Origin: Methylobacterium sp.
GTDB taxonomy: Bacteria; Pseudomonadota; Alphaproteobacteria; Rhizobiales; Beijerinckiaceae
NCBI RefSeq assembly: GCF_019745455.1
Contig: NZ_JAIETD010000033.1
Span: forward strand, 78,666 to 142,665
Direction: 5' to 3'
DNA: 64,000 nucleotides
The notes beneath the pieces were generated by a model, which saw nothing but the letters and a program-made list of their open reading frames with translations, ran no database searches and had not been told where the DNA came from. Positions 18,503 to 27,437 of the stretch are shown in pieces. Every line of letters begins with the position of its first letter. Position 1 is the first letter of the stretch. The position numbers and the translations under genes were made by a program.

Positions 18503-19636
18503 ATGACCGCACACAGCTACCGCTTCGGCATCGAGGAAGAGTATTTCTTGGCCGATGCCGAGACGCGGGGGACGCCGCGGCGTTCCGTGAAGCCGTTCCA
18601 CACGGAAGCCGGCGAGCGCTTGCCAGAGATCGGCCGCGAGCTCCTGCAATGTCAGGTCGAGGTATGCACGCCGCCGTCGACGGATTTTGCGCAGGCCCGC
18701 GAGGTCCTTTACAGCCAGCGATCCGAGCTCAGCCGACTCGCGGCGCGGCACGAGCTTCTTGTCTTCGCCGCCGGCACACACCCGGTGGCGGACTGGGCGC
18801 GGCAATTGCCGACGAAAGGCGAGCGCTACCGCGGCATCCTGCGTGATGTCGGGCTCGCCGGACGCCGCAGCCTGATCTGCGGCATGCATGTCCATGTCGA
18901 GGTGCCGGACCCCGACGCCCGCATCGACCTGATGAACCGGCTGCTGCCGTATCAGCCCCTGCTGATGGCGCTCTCGGCCTCCTCACCCTTCTGGCAGGGT
19001 AAGCCGACCGGGCTCACCGCCTATCGCCTCAGCGCCTTCGGAGAACTGCCGCGGACCGGCCTGCCGCCGCTTGTGGCGAGCCGAGAGGACTACGAGCGCT
19101 ACCTGCGCATCATGAAGAAAGCCGGCTCGATCGAGGATGCGAGCTTCCTGTGGTGGAGCCTGCGCCCCTCCATCAAGTTCCCGACCCTCGAATTGAGAAT
19201 CGCCGATTCCTGCACCCGGCTCGAGGACGCGCTCACCATCGCTGCCGTGTTCCGCTGCCTCGTCCGCCTCGTCGTGCGCCGGCCCGATCTCAATGCCGGC
19301 CTCGATGGAATCTCGCGGGCGCTCACCGAGGAGAATCTGTGGCGTGCGCAGCGCAGCGGCACCGAGGCGGAGCTGATCGACGAGGCCAGCGAAGACGCCG
19401 TCCCGTTCGCGGATGCCCTCGACGCGCTGCTGAGCCTGATCGACCAGGATGCCGATGCGCTGGGCTGCGGCCCCGAGGTCGAGAACGCCCGTCGAATCTT
19501 TCGCGAGGGGACCAGCGCCGACCGTCAGATCGCCGTGTTCGAGGAAGGCCGAAAGGCGGGGCTCAGCAACCGGCAGGCGCTCGACGGCGTCGTGGATTGG
19601 CTGGCGCGAACGTCTGCCGGTTCCTTCGTCGCTTGA
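18503..19636 (+). CDS. Carboxylate-amine ligase, GCS2/YbdK family
   Basis: The 377-residue protein opens with FGIEEEYFL and has QVEVCTPP, CGMHVHVEVPD and WWSLRPSIKFPTLELRIAD. These are the metal- and ATP-binding motifs of the GCS2 family of glutamate-cysteine-ligase-like enzymes. YbdK has only weak glutamate-cysteine ligase activity, and the natural substrate of most members is unknown. It stands alone between a gene-poor gap and convergent der. A role in a glutamyl-containing cofactor is conceivable, but nothing in the sequence proves it. Confidence 0.85.
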   Translation: MTAHSYRFGIEEEYFLADAETRGTPRRSVKPFHTEAGERLPEIGRELLQCQVEVCTPPSTDFAQAREVLYSQRSELSRLAARHELLVFAAGTHPVADWARQLPTKGERYRGILRDVGLAGRRSLICGMHVHVEVPDPDARIDLMNRLLPYQPLLMALSASSPFWQGKPTGLTAYRLSAFGELPRTGLPPLVASREDYERYLRIMKKAGSIEDASFLWWSLRPSIKFPTLELRIADSCTRLEDALTIAAVFRCLVRLVVRRPDLNAGLDGISRALTEENLWRAQRSGTEAELIDEASEDAVPFADALDALLSLIDQDADALGCGPEVENARRIFREGTSADRQIAVFEEGRKAGLSNRQALDGVVDWLARTSAGSFVA

Positions 19637-19681
19637 CGGCCTTCCGCGAGGGCGATCGTCGGCTTGCTCGCGCTTCTGGCG

Positions 19682-21031
19682 TCAGCCCTTGTTCTCCTTG
19701 TCGAATGGGTTCTTCGAGGTCCGCAGCGACAGCCGGATCGGGGTGCCGGGCAGATCGAAGGCCTCGCGCAAATTGTTGACGAGGTAGCGGGTGTAGGATT
19801 TCGGCAGGCCGTCGAGCTGGTTGCCGAACAGCGCGAAATGCGGCGGGCGCGCCTTCACCTGGGTGGCGTAGCGGATCTTGATGCGCCGGCTCGCCACCGC
19901 CGGCGGCGGGTTCCGCTGCGTCGCCTCGCTGAGCCAGTCGTTGATCCGCGAGGTCGAGATGCGGCGGCTCCAGACCTCGGCCGCGTCCACCACCGCCTGC
20001 ATCAGCTTGTCGATGCCCTGGCCGGCGAGCCCCGAGAGCGGGATTACCGAGACGCCGCGCACCTGCGGCAGCAGGCGTGTGCAATCCTCGCGCAGGGTCT
20101 TCAAGAGACCGTTCTGGTCGGCGACGAGGTCCCACTTGTTGAGGCCGATGACCAGCGCCCTGCCCTCGCTCTCGACGAGGTCGACGATGGTCAGATCCTG
20201 CTTCTCGAACGGGATCGTCGCATCCAGAAGCACCACCACGACTTCGGCAAAGCGCACGGCGCGCAGACCGTCGGAGACCGCGAGCTTCTCGAGCTTGTCG
20301 TCGATGCGTGCCTTGCGGCGCATGCCGGCGGTGTCGTGCAGCTTGATCCGGCGTCCGCGCCATTCCCAATCCAGCGAGATCGAATCGCGGGTGATGCCGG
20401 CCTCAGGCCCGACGAGGAGGCGGTCCTCGCCGAGCATGTTGTTGATCAGGGTCGACTTGCCGGCATTGGGCCGGCCGACGATGGCGACTTTTAGAGACCG
20501 CTCGGAGCCTTCCTCGTCATCCTCCTCGTCCTGCTCGGGCAGGGCTTCGAGAAGGGCGTCGTGCAAGCTGCCGATGCCTTCGCCGTGTTCGGCCGAGAAA
20601 GGTATCGGATCGCCGAGCCCGAGCGAGAACGCCTCGTAGGCACCGCCGAGGCCGACGCCGCCCTCGGCCTTGTTGGCGATGAGGATGACCGGCCGGCCGG
20701 CGCGGCGGACGAGCTCTGCAAAGGGCTGGTCGGCCGGGAGCACGCCGGCGCGGGCGTCGATGACGAACAGGATGACGTCCGCCGCCATGATCGCGGCCTC
20801 GGTCTGGGCGCGCATGCGACCGGCGAGCGAAGCCGAATCCGCCTCTTCGAGGCCTGCGGTGTCGATGATGCGGAACACGAGGCCGCCGAAATTCACGTCG
20901 CCCTCGCGCCGGTCGCGGGTGACGCCAGGGCGGTCGTCGACGAGGGCGAGCTTCTTGCCGACGAGCCGGTTGAACAGCGTCGACTTGCCGACATTCGGCC
21001 GTCCGATGATCGCGACGGTCGGCATATCCAT
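19682..21031 (-). CDS. der: GTPase Der (EngA), ribosome biogenesis
   Basis: Der has two GTPase domains in tandem and acts in 50S assembly. The first P-loop GRPNVGKST is near residue 10 and the second, GRPNAGKST, near 195; both have DTAG boxes. An acidic linker ([12 protein letters not shown]) lies between. The C-terminal KH-like domain ends with KENKG. The start at 21031 ([10 protein letters not shown]) gives 449 residues; the upstream open frame lacks similarity. It follows the YfgM-like gene on the same strand. Confidence 0.95.
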   Translation of the reverse strand: MDMPTVAIIGRPNVGKSTLFNRLVGKKLALVDDRPGVTRDRREGDVNFGGLVFRIIDTAGLEEADSASLAGRMRAQTEAAIMAADVILFVIDARAGVLPADQPFAELVRRAGRPVILIANKAEGGVGLGGAYEAFSLGLGDPIPFSAEHGEGIGSLHDALLEALPEQDEEDDEEGSERSLKVAIVGRPNAGKSTLINNMLGEDRLLVGPEAGITRDSISLDWEWRGRRIKLHDTAGMRRKARIDDKLEKLAVSDGLRAVRFAEVVVVLLDATIPFEKQDLTIVDLVESEGRALVIGLNKWDLVADQNGLLKTLREDCTRLLPQVRGVSVIPLSGLAGQGIDKLMQAVVDAAEVWSRRISTSRINDWLSEATQRNPPPAVASRRIKIRYATQVKARPPHFALFGNQLDGLPKSYTRYLVNNLREAFDLPGTPIRLSLRTSKNPFDKENKG

Positions 21032-21153
21032 GAGGTGGGCCAGTTCAGGTTGGGGCGTCCCGCGAACGGAAACGCAGATCGGGCGATGAAGGGTCACGGG
21101 ACCCGGCACCGCCTTGAGGACACTTAAGAAAAAAGGAGTGCCGAGGCCAGTCC

Positions 21154-21864
21154 TCAGCGGGTGGCCGGCGGCGGCGCGGCGGGCTGCGCCACGGGCTCCG
21201 TCACGGTCACGGGACCGCCGGCGACGAGAGCGGTATAGACCTCGATGCGCTGGCGCAGGTTCTGCGGCGTCTGCGGATCGGCGCTGAGCTGGTCGAACCA
21301 GCGGCCGGCGCCGTCATAATCGCCCCGCTTCAGCGCAGCGAGGCCGAGCATCTCGCGGGCGGTGTGGCGGAAGGCGCCGGTCGGCGCGGCAAGCCCCTGC
21401 AGGACCGCGAGCGCGGGATCGGGGTTCGGCAGATCCATGCGCAGGAGGGCGGCCCGTAGGCGAGCAAGGTCGCGCAGGCCGTTGCTGAGTTTGGGATCGG
21501 CGCCGAGCGCTTCGTACTCGGCCGCGCCCGCGGCAGGATTGCGCTTCGCCGCTTCTGTCGCCGAGCGGAAACGGGCAAGGAGCGCGTAGCCGGCAGGACC
21601 CTGTTTCTCGATCTCCAAGAAGGCCTTGTCGGCCTCGTCGGCTTTTCCGTCGCGGGCGAGTTTGTTCGCGCTGTCGAACGACTCGGATGCGGTCTCGGCG
21701 CGGCTCTTTTGATCAGCCTGCCAATAGCGCCAGCCGCCAACGGCGGCGACTACCAGTACCGCGATTGCGATGATCACGCCGCTGTAGCGGCGCCAGATCT
21801 CGGCGACCTGATCCCGGCGATAGTCCTCGTTGACCTCGCGAATGAACTCGTTGTTCTCAGCCAT
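21154..21864 (-). CDS. YfgM-like membrane-anchored TPR protein
   Basis: The 236-residue protein has a short cytoplasmic start ([19 protein letters not shown]), one membrane segment at about 29-47, and a periplasmic helical repeat region, ending in a Pro/Ala tail. This matches the YfgM-type tetratricopeptide family, reported to accompany the SecYEG translocon and periplasmic chaperones. Its place directly upstream of der is conserved in many proteobacteria (bamB often lies between; it is absent here). Confidence 0.85.
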   Translation of the reverse strand: MAENNEFIREVNEDYRRDQVAEIWRRYSGVIIAIAVLVVAAVGGWRYWQADQKSRAETASESFDSANKLARDGKADEADKAFLEIEKQGPAGYALLARFRSATEAAKRNPAAGAAEYEALGADPKLSNGLRDLARLRAALLRMDLPNPDPALAVLQGLAAPTGAFRHTAREMLGLAALKRGDYDGAGRWFDQLSADPQTPQNLRQRIEVYTALVAGGPVTVTEPVAQPAAPPPATR

Positions 21865-22098
21865 GTCGTCTCATGCCGCACCGCGTCCGGCCGGCGGCCT
21901 CGTTCGATCGGGCCACGCGCCTAGCATACCCTCGGGCCCTTGGCGACCGGTTCGGGTTTACGCCTCGGAACATCGAGCGTGGATGTGGTCCAGTGCCTCC
22001 TCGACAATGCGAGGATCGATGACATCATGCATCCGCCAAGGTAAGCGGCACCGGCGCGGCGCGCCGGAACCGCCAAGAGCATGACATCGGGAGGATGG

Positions 22099-22854
22099 AT
22101 GAGTGATCTCGCGCTGGAGACCGACGGCCTGACCATGGAGTTCAAGGGCTTCCGCGCGGTCAGCGACGTGGCGCTGAAAGTCGCGCGCGGCAGCATCCAT
22201 GCGCTGATCGGCCCGAACGGCGCGGGCAAGACCACCTGCTTCAATCTCCTGACGAAGTTCCTGACCCCTACGGCGGGATCGATCCGCTTCAACGGCCGCG
22301 ACATCACCAGGACGAAGCCGGCCGACGTGGCGCGGCTCGGGCTGGTGCGTTCGTTCCAGATCTCGGCGGTGTTTCCGCACCTCACCGTGAAGGAGAACGT
22401 CCGCATCGCCCTGCAGCGGCATCGCCGCGGCGACAGCTTCGATTTCTGGCGCTCGCAGAGCGTGCTCAACGCCCTCGATTCCGAGGCGCTGGAACTCGTC
22501 GAGGCGGTCGGGCTGTCGAGCTTTGCCGAGACGATCGCGTCGGAGCTTTCCTACGGGCGCAAGCGCGCGCTGGAGATCGCCACCACCCTGGCGCTCAGCC
22601 CCGAGATGCTGCTCCTCGATGAACCGATGGCCGGCATGGGTCGCGAGGATGTCGAGCGCACCGAGGCGCTGATCCGGCGCGTCTCGGAGGGCCGGACCAT
22701 CCTGATGGTCGAGCACAATCTCTCGGTCGTCGCCTCGCTCTCGAATCGGATCACCGTGCTCGCCCGCGGGCGTATCCTGGCGGAGGGCGACTACGCCACG
22801 GTGTCGCGCGACCCGCAGGTGATCGAGGCCTATATCGGAGCCGGTCATGCGTGA
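22099..22854 (+). CDS. livG: Branched-chain amino-acid ABC transporter, ATP-binding protein LivG
   Basis: The 251-residue ATPase has Walker A GPNGAGKTT at 38-46, signature ELSYGRKRALEIA, and Walker B LLLDEPMAGM, which is typical of LivG. The ATG at 22099 lies just after GGGAGGATGG, so the longer in-frame start at 22081 is not preferred. The stop overlaps the next ATPase gene by eight bases. Part of a livG-livF-livH-livM operon. Confidence 0.92.
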   Translation: MSDLALETDGLTMEFKGFRAVSDVALKVARGSIHALIGPNGAGKTTCFNLLTKFLTPTAGSIRFNGRDITRTKPADVARLGLVRSFQISAVFPHLTVKENVRIALQRHRRGDSFDFWRSQSVLNALDSEALELVEAVGLSSFAETIASELSYGRKRALEIATTLALSPEMLLLDEPMAGMGREDVERTEALIRRVSEGRTILMVEHNLSVVASLSNRITVLARGRILAEGDYATVSRDPQVIEAYIGAGHA

Positions 22855-23590
22855 GAGCGCCGCCACGGTCGAGACGACACCGCATTCCGCCGCCGGCAGC
22901 CTCACCGTCGAGGGACTGGAGGGCTGGTACGGCGAGAGCCACGTGCTCCACGGCATGAGCTTCGACATCCGCCGCGGCGAGGTCGTGACGCTGCTCGGGC
23001 GCAACGGCGCCGGAAAGACCACGACGCTCAGGGCGATCATCGGCATCCTGGGCAAGCGCAGCGGCTCGATCCGGTTCGACGGGGTCGAGACCATCGGCAT
23101 GACCTCGCGCGGGATCGCCCGGCTCGGGATCGGCTACGTGCCCGAGGAGCGCGGCATCTTCTCCAGCCTCTCGACCTACGAGAACCTCATGCTGCCGCCG
23201 CGGGTGAAGCCCGGCGGGCTGTCGGTGGAGGACGTCTACACGCTGTTCCCCAACCTGAAGGAGCGGGCCGCGAGCCAGGGCACCAAGCTCTCGGGCGGCG
23301 AGCAGCAGATGCTCGCCATCGGCCGCATCCTGCGCACCGGTGCCAAGACGATCCTGCTCGACGAGCCGACCGAGGGGCTCGCCCCCGTCATCGTCCAGCA
23401 GATCGGCCGCACACTGCAGAAGCTGAAGGGCGAGGGCTACACCATCCTCCTGGTCGAGCAGAACTTCCGCTTTGCCCAGACGGTGGCGGACCGGCATTTC
23501 GTCGTCGAGCAGGGCCGGGTCGTCGACATGATCCCGAACGCGGAGCTTGACGCCAATATCGCGAAACTGCACGCCTATCTCGGCGTGTGA
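22847..23590 (+). CDS. livF: Branched-chain amino-acid ABC transporter, ATP-binding protein LivF
   Basis: The second ATPase of the pair has 247 residues, with Walker A GRNGAGKTTT near 49-58, signature LSGGEQQMLAIG, and Walker B ILLDEPTEGLAP. GYVPEERGIF is the usual LivF-type segment. The translational overlap with livG implies equal synthesis of the two ATPases. Whether the cargo is leucine/valine or a short-chain amide or urea cannot be read from the ATPases. Confidence 0.92.
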   Translation: MRESAATVETTPHSAAGSLTVEGLEGWYGESHVLHGMSFDIRRGEVVTLLGRNGAGKTTTLRAIIGILGKRSGSIRFDGVETIGMTSRGIARLGIGYVPEERGIFSSLSTYENLMLPPRVKPGGLSVEDVYTLFPNLKERAASQGTKLSGGEQQMLAIGRILRTGAKTILLDEPTEGLAPVIVQQIGRTLQKLKGEGYTILLVEQNFRFAQTVADRHFVVEQGRVVDMIPNAELDANIAKLHAYLGV

Positions 23591-23692
23591 CATACCAGGT
23601 TCGAGGCCGGCGCGAGACCGGCGGACACGCCTGCGGGAGGACAGGATGCACGTAAGAACGCCGCGAGGTGCGGCCATGGGTTCGGGCCAGCC

Positions 23693-24580
23693 ATGACGAC
23701 GATCTTCGGCATCCCGAGCCAGGCTCTGTTCGGCCAACTCCTGCTCGGCCTCATCAACGGCTCGTTCTACGCGATGCTCTCGCTCGGGCTCGCCATCATC
23801 TTCGGGCTCCTCAACATCATCAATTTCGCCCATGGCGCCTTCTACATGGTCGGCGCCTTCGTCGCCTGGATGCTGCTGAACTATACGGGTCTCGGCTATT
23901 GGTGGGCGCTGGTGCTGGCACCCGTCATCGTCGGCGGCCTCGGCATCCTGATCGAGCGAGGGCTGATCGCCCGTCTGTACAAGCTCGACCACCTCTACGG
24001 CCTGCTTCTCACCTTCGGCCTCGCCCTCATCATCCAGGGGCTGTTCCGCAACTATTACGGCGTCTCCGGCCTGCCCTACGCCATTCCCGCCGAGCTCACC
24101 GGCGGCCAGCGCCTGCCCTTCATGTTCCTGCCGAACTACCGCGGCTGGATCGTCGTATTCTCTCTTGTGATCTGCCTCGCGACCTGGCTCGTGATCGAGA
24201 AGACCAAGCTCGGCGCCTATCTGAGAGCCGCCACCGAGAACCCGACCCTGGTCCAGGCCTTCGGCGTCAACGTCCCCCTGCTCCTCACACTGACCTACGG
24301 TTTCGGCGTGGCTTTGGCCGCCCTCGCCGGCGTCCTCGCCGCGCCGGTCTATTCGGTGAACCCGAATATGGGGGCGGATCTCATCATCGTGGTCTTCGCC
24401 GTCGTCGTCATCGGCGGCATGGGTTCGATCCTCGGATCGATCATCACCGGCTTCTCCCTGGGCCTCGTCGAGGGGCTGACCAAGGTGTTCTACCCGGAGG
24501 CTTCGGCCACGGCGATCTTCGTCATCATGGTGCTGGTGCTGCTGGTGAAGCCCGCCGGCCTGTTCGGCAAACCCGCCTGA
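23693..24580 (+). CDS. livH: Branched-chain amino-acid ABC transporter permease LivH
   Basis: The protein is a polytopic membrane protein of 295 residues, with about eight hydrophobic segments. Family motifs are LLLGLINGSFYAMLSLGLAIIFG near the N-terminus, and VVVIGGMGSILGS before the last segments, which is the coupling-helix region that docks on LivG/F. It follows livF after a gap of about 100 bases, and livM begins ten bases downstream. Confidence 0.92.
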   Translation: MTTIFGIPSQALFGQLLLGLINGSFYAMLSLGLAIIFGLLNIINFAHGAFYMVGAFVAWMLLNYTGLGYWWALVLAPVIVGGLGILIERGLIARLYKLDHLYGLLLTFGLALIIQGLFRNYYGVSGLPYAIPAELTGGQRLPFMFLPNYRGWIVVFSLVICLATWLVIEKTKLGAYLRAATENPTLVQAFGVNVPLLLTLTYGFGVALAALAGVLAAPVYSVNPNMGADLIIVVFAVVVIGGMGSILGSIITGFSLGLVEGLTKVFYPEASATAIFVIMVLVLLVKPAGLFGKPA

Positions 24581-24590
24581 GGACCGCGCC

Positions 24591-25583
24591 ATGGCCGATA
24601 CCCTAGCCCCGGCGATCGAGGCCGCCCCGATCGCCCCGACGCTTCCGGAATCGAAGGACGCGCGCGCCCTGCACCGGATGGTGTTCGTCGGCATTGCGGT
24701 GGCGCTCGTGGTGCTGCCCTTCGTGCTCTACCCCGTCTTCCTGATGAAGGTTTTGTGCTTCGCGCTGTTCGCGCTCGCCTTCAACCTGCTCCTCGGCTAC
24801 GGCGGCCTCCTCAGCTTCGGCCACGCCGCCTATTTCGGGATGGCGAGCTATCTCAGCGCCTATTCAGCCAAGATCTGGGGCCTGACGCCCGAACTCGCGA
24901 TCCTGTGCGGCACCGCCACGGCGGGTGTCCTCGGCTTCGTCTTCGGATCCCTCGCGATCCGGCGGCAGGGCATCTATTTCGCGATGATCACCCTGGCGCT
25001 CGCCCAGATGGTGTTCTTCTTCGCCCTGCAATCGAAGTTCACCGGCGGCGAGGACGGCATCCAGGCGGTGCCGCGCGGGCACCTGTTCGGCCTCGTGAGT
25101 CTGGCCGACGACCGGGTGCTCTACGTCCTCGTGGCGTCGATCTTCTTCGGCGGCCTGCTGCTGATCTACCGGATCATCCACTCGCCCTTCGGGCAGGTGC
25201 TCAAGGCGATCCGCGACAACGAGCCCCGCGCGATCTCGCTCGGCTACCGTACCCATCACTACAAGCTCGCCTTGTTCGTCCTCTCGACGACGCTTGCGGG
25301 CCTCGCCGGGGCGACCAAGGCGATCGTTTTCCAGCTCGCCTCGCTTACCGATGTGCATTGGTCGATGTCCGGCGAGGTCGTCCTGATCACCCTGGTCGGC
25401 GGCCTCGGCACCGTGTTCGGGCCCATCGCCGGCGCCCTCGTCATCGTGACGATGGAAAACTATCTCGCCCCCTTCGGCGCCTGGGTGACGATCATCCAGG
25501 GCGTGGTGTTCGTCGTCTGCGTTCTGGTGTTCCGCGAGGGCATCGTGGGGATGATCGCGCGCTGGGCGAAGCGGCCGTTGTAG
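24591..25583 (+). CDS. livM: Branched-chain amino-acid ABC transporter permease LivM
   Basis: The second permease has 330 residues with roughly nine hydrophobic segments. LLLGYGGLLSFGHAAYFGMASYL and ITLVGGLGTVFGPIAGA (coupling helix) are LivM hallmarks. The soluble first 25 residues are poorly conserved. It ends the transporter operon; a large palindromic repeat lies in the gap that follows. Confidence 0.92.
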   Translation: MADTLAPAIEAAPIAPTLPESKDARALHRMVFVGIAVALVVLPFVLYPVFLMKVLCFALFALAFNLLLGYGGLLSFGHAAYFGMASYLSAYSAKIWGLTPELAILCGTATAGVLGFVFGSLAIRRQGIYFAMITLALAQMVFFFALQSKFTGGEDGIQAVPRGHLFGLVSLADDRVLYVLVASIFFGGLLLIYRIIHSPFGQVLKAIRDNEPRAISLGYRTHHYKLALFVLSTTLAGLAGATKAIVFQLASLTDVHWSMSGEVVLITLVGGLGTVFGPIAGALVIVTMENYLAPFGAWVTIIQGVVFVVCVLVFREGIVGMIARWAKRPL

Positions 25584-25616
25584 CGTCGGGGCCACCTTCG
25601 TTGATCCCATCCTCGC

Positions 25617-25723
25617 CCTCATCCTGAGGTGCCGCATCAGCGGCCTCGAAGGAGCGGTCCAAGGATTGCGATGATGGCTGGAACCCTCCCTCAAGGCCGC
25701 TGACGCTGCACCTCAGAATGAGG
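25617..25723. repeat. Imperfect palindromic dispersed repeat, copy A
   Basis: The arms 25617-25654 and 25686-25723 are reverse complements at 33 of 38 positions around a 31-base loop. The outer part reads CCTCATCCTGAGGTGC and the inner part GCGGCCTCGAAGGAG. It fills the gap between the convergent livM and enoyl-CoA hydratase genes. A second copy is at 31244-31357. The transcript would form a very long hairpin and could end or stabilise both messages. Confidence 0.8.
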
Positions 25724-25752
25724 TGGTTTGCGGGAGGAGCAGATAGCGCCCC

Positions 25753-26526
25753 TCACGAATGCCGAAACTTCGGCGGCCGCTTCTCGACGAAGGCTGCCAT
25801 GCCTTCCTTCTGGTCATCCGTCGCGAACATCGCGTGGAAGACGCGGCGCTCGAAGCGGACGCCCTCGGTGAGCGTGGTCTCGTAGGAGCGGTTGACCGCT
25901 TCCTTCGTCATCATGGCGATCGGCAGGGACATTCCAGCGATGGTGGCAGCCGTCGCCATCGCCTCGTCGAGGAGCGTGTCGGCGGGCACGATCCGCGAGA
26001 CAAGGCCGGCGCGCTCGGCCTCGGCCGCGTCCATGGTGCGGCCGGTCAGGCACATCTCCATCGCCTTGGCCTTGCCGACGAAGCGGGCGAGGCGCTGGCT
26101 GCCGCCGATCCCCGGCATCACGCCGAGCTTGATCTCGGGCTGGCCGAATTGGGCGGTGTCGGCGGCCAGGATGATGTCGCACATCATGGCGAGTTCGCAG
26201 CCGCCGCCCAGCGCGTAACCCGCCACCGCCGCGATGATCGGCGTGCGGATCGCCGTGAACCGCTCCCATTCCGAGAAGCGGTCGCTGGCATACATCTCGC
26301 CGTAGGTCGCCTCCTGCATCTCCTTGATATCGGCGCCGGCCGCGAACGCCCTTGCCGAGCCCGTGACGACGATGCAGCCGATATCCGGATCTGCATCGGC
26401 CGCGCCCGAGGCCGCGATCAGCTCGCGGGTGAGCTCGGCGTTGATCGCGTTCAAGGCTTTAGGCCGGTTCAGGGTGATCAGCAGGACGCGTCCGCGCGTC
26501 TCGGAGAGGATCGTCGCTTCGCTCAT
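25753..26526 (-). CDS. Enoyl-CoA hydratase/isomerase family protein
   Basis: The 257-residue crotonase-fold protein has the oxyanion-hole segments [13 protein letters not shown] (about 60-70) and [16 protein letters not shown] (about 105). The glutamate pair expected for hydratases is consistent with CELAMM and the [16 protein letters not shown] segment. In this operon it probably hydrates methacrylyl-CoA or crotonyl-CoA during valine or fatty-acid breakdown. Its start overlaps the mmsB stop by four bases. Confidence 0.88.
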   Translation of the reverse strand: MSEATILSETRGRVLLITLNRPKALNAINAELTRELIAASGAADADPDIGCIVVTGSARAFAAGADIKEMQEATYGEMYASDRFSEWERFTAIRTPIIAAVAGYALGGGCELAMMCDIILAADTAQFGQPEIKLGVMPGIGGSQRLARFVGKAKAMEMCLTGRTMDAAEAERAGLVSRIVPADTLLDEAMATAATIAGMSLPIAMMTKEAVNRSYETTLTEGVRFERRVFHAMFATDDQKEGMAAFVEKRPPKFRHS

Positions 26527-27428
26527 GGGGTCTCGCCTCCGCTGGCGCGGCCACGGAGCATGCCGATGATGGCGGAGAAATCCTCGCTGCCATGCCCGAG
26601 ACCCTCGAACAGGGCGTAGAGCTGCGCCGCCTCCGCGCCGAGCGGCGTCGTTGCATGGACCGAGCCAGCTGCGGCTTGAGCGAGGCGCAGGTCCTTGAGC
26701 ATCAGCCCCGCCGAAAAGCCCGGCCGGTAGCCGTTATTGGCCGGCGAGGCAGGGACCGGACCCGGTACCGGGCAATAGCTCGTCAGCGACCAGCATTGAC
26801 CCGAGGAGACCGAGGCGACGTCGAACAGCGCCTGGTGCGACAGGCCAAGCTTCTCTCCGAGTGCGAAAGCCTCGCAGACCCCGATCATCGAGATCCCGAG
26901 GATCATGTTGTTGCAGATCTTGGCCGCCTGCCCAGCCCCGGCCTCGCCGCAATGGAACAGGCTTCTGCCCATGGCCTTGAGGATCGACTCGGCGCGGGCG
27001 AAGGCCTCGGCGGTCCCGCCAGCCATGAAGGTCAGCGTGCCGGCCTTCGCCCCGCCTGTGCCGCCGGAGACCGGGGCATCGATGGCGAGGCACCCGCGCG
27101 CTTCGGCCGACGCGTGAGCGACCTTTGCACTCTCGACGTCGATGGTCGAGGAATCGATGAGCAGAGTGCCGGGCGTGACGGCCTCGACGAGATCCGACCA
27201 GACCCGCCGGACATGCGCACCCGCCGGCAGCATCGTCACGACGGCATGAGCGCCTTCTGCCGCCGCGAGGGCCGAGCCCGCAGGAACGACGCCCTCGGCC
27301 GCCGCCATTGTCAGGGAATCCGCGCTCAGGTCAAAACCCTGGACGCGGTAGCCGGCACGGACGAGATTGGCCGCCATCGGCCCGCCCATATTGCCGAGGC
27401 CGATGAAGCCGATCGTCTGAGCCGTCAT
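26523..27428 (-). CDS. mmsB: 3-hydroxyisobutyrate dehydrogenase
   Basis: MmsB oxidises 3-hydroxyisobutyrate to methylmalonate semialdehyde in valine degradation. The Rossmann motif [15 protein letters not shown] is near residues 8-22, followed by the substrate segment [11 protein letters not shown] and the catalytic lysine region [13 protein letters not shown]. The 301 residues are standard. The gene lies ten bases after mmsA and overlaps the hydratase gene, forming mmsA-mmsB-ech. Confidence 0.92.
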   Translation of the reverse strand: MTAQTIGFIGLGNMGGPMAANLVRAGYRVQGFDLSADSLTMAAAEGVVPAGSALAAAEGAHAVVTMLPAGAHVRRVWSDLVEAVTPGTLLIDSSTIDVESAKVAHASAEARGCLAIDAPVSGGTGGAKAGTLTFMAGGTAEAFARAESILKAMGRSLFHCGEAGAGQAAKICNNMILGISMIGVCEAFALGEKLGLSHQALFDVASVSSGQCWSLTSYCPVPGPVPASPANNGYRPGFSAGLMLKDLRLAQAAAGSVHATTPLGAEAAQLYALFEGLGHGSEDFSAIIGMLRGRASGGETP

Positions 27429-27437
27429 CGTGTCCCC

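Noticed and set aside
18007..18504. A minus-strand frame in the gap before the GCS2-type ligase
   Set aside because: No family motif, Ser/Arg-rich shadow-like composition, and no ribosome binding site.
22751..24694. A 647-residue minus-strand frame across the liv genes
   Set aside because: Antisense shadow of livF and livH; composition is rich in Asp/Glu/His/Arg without any domain.
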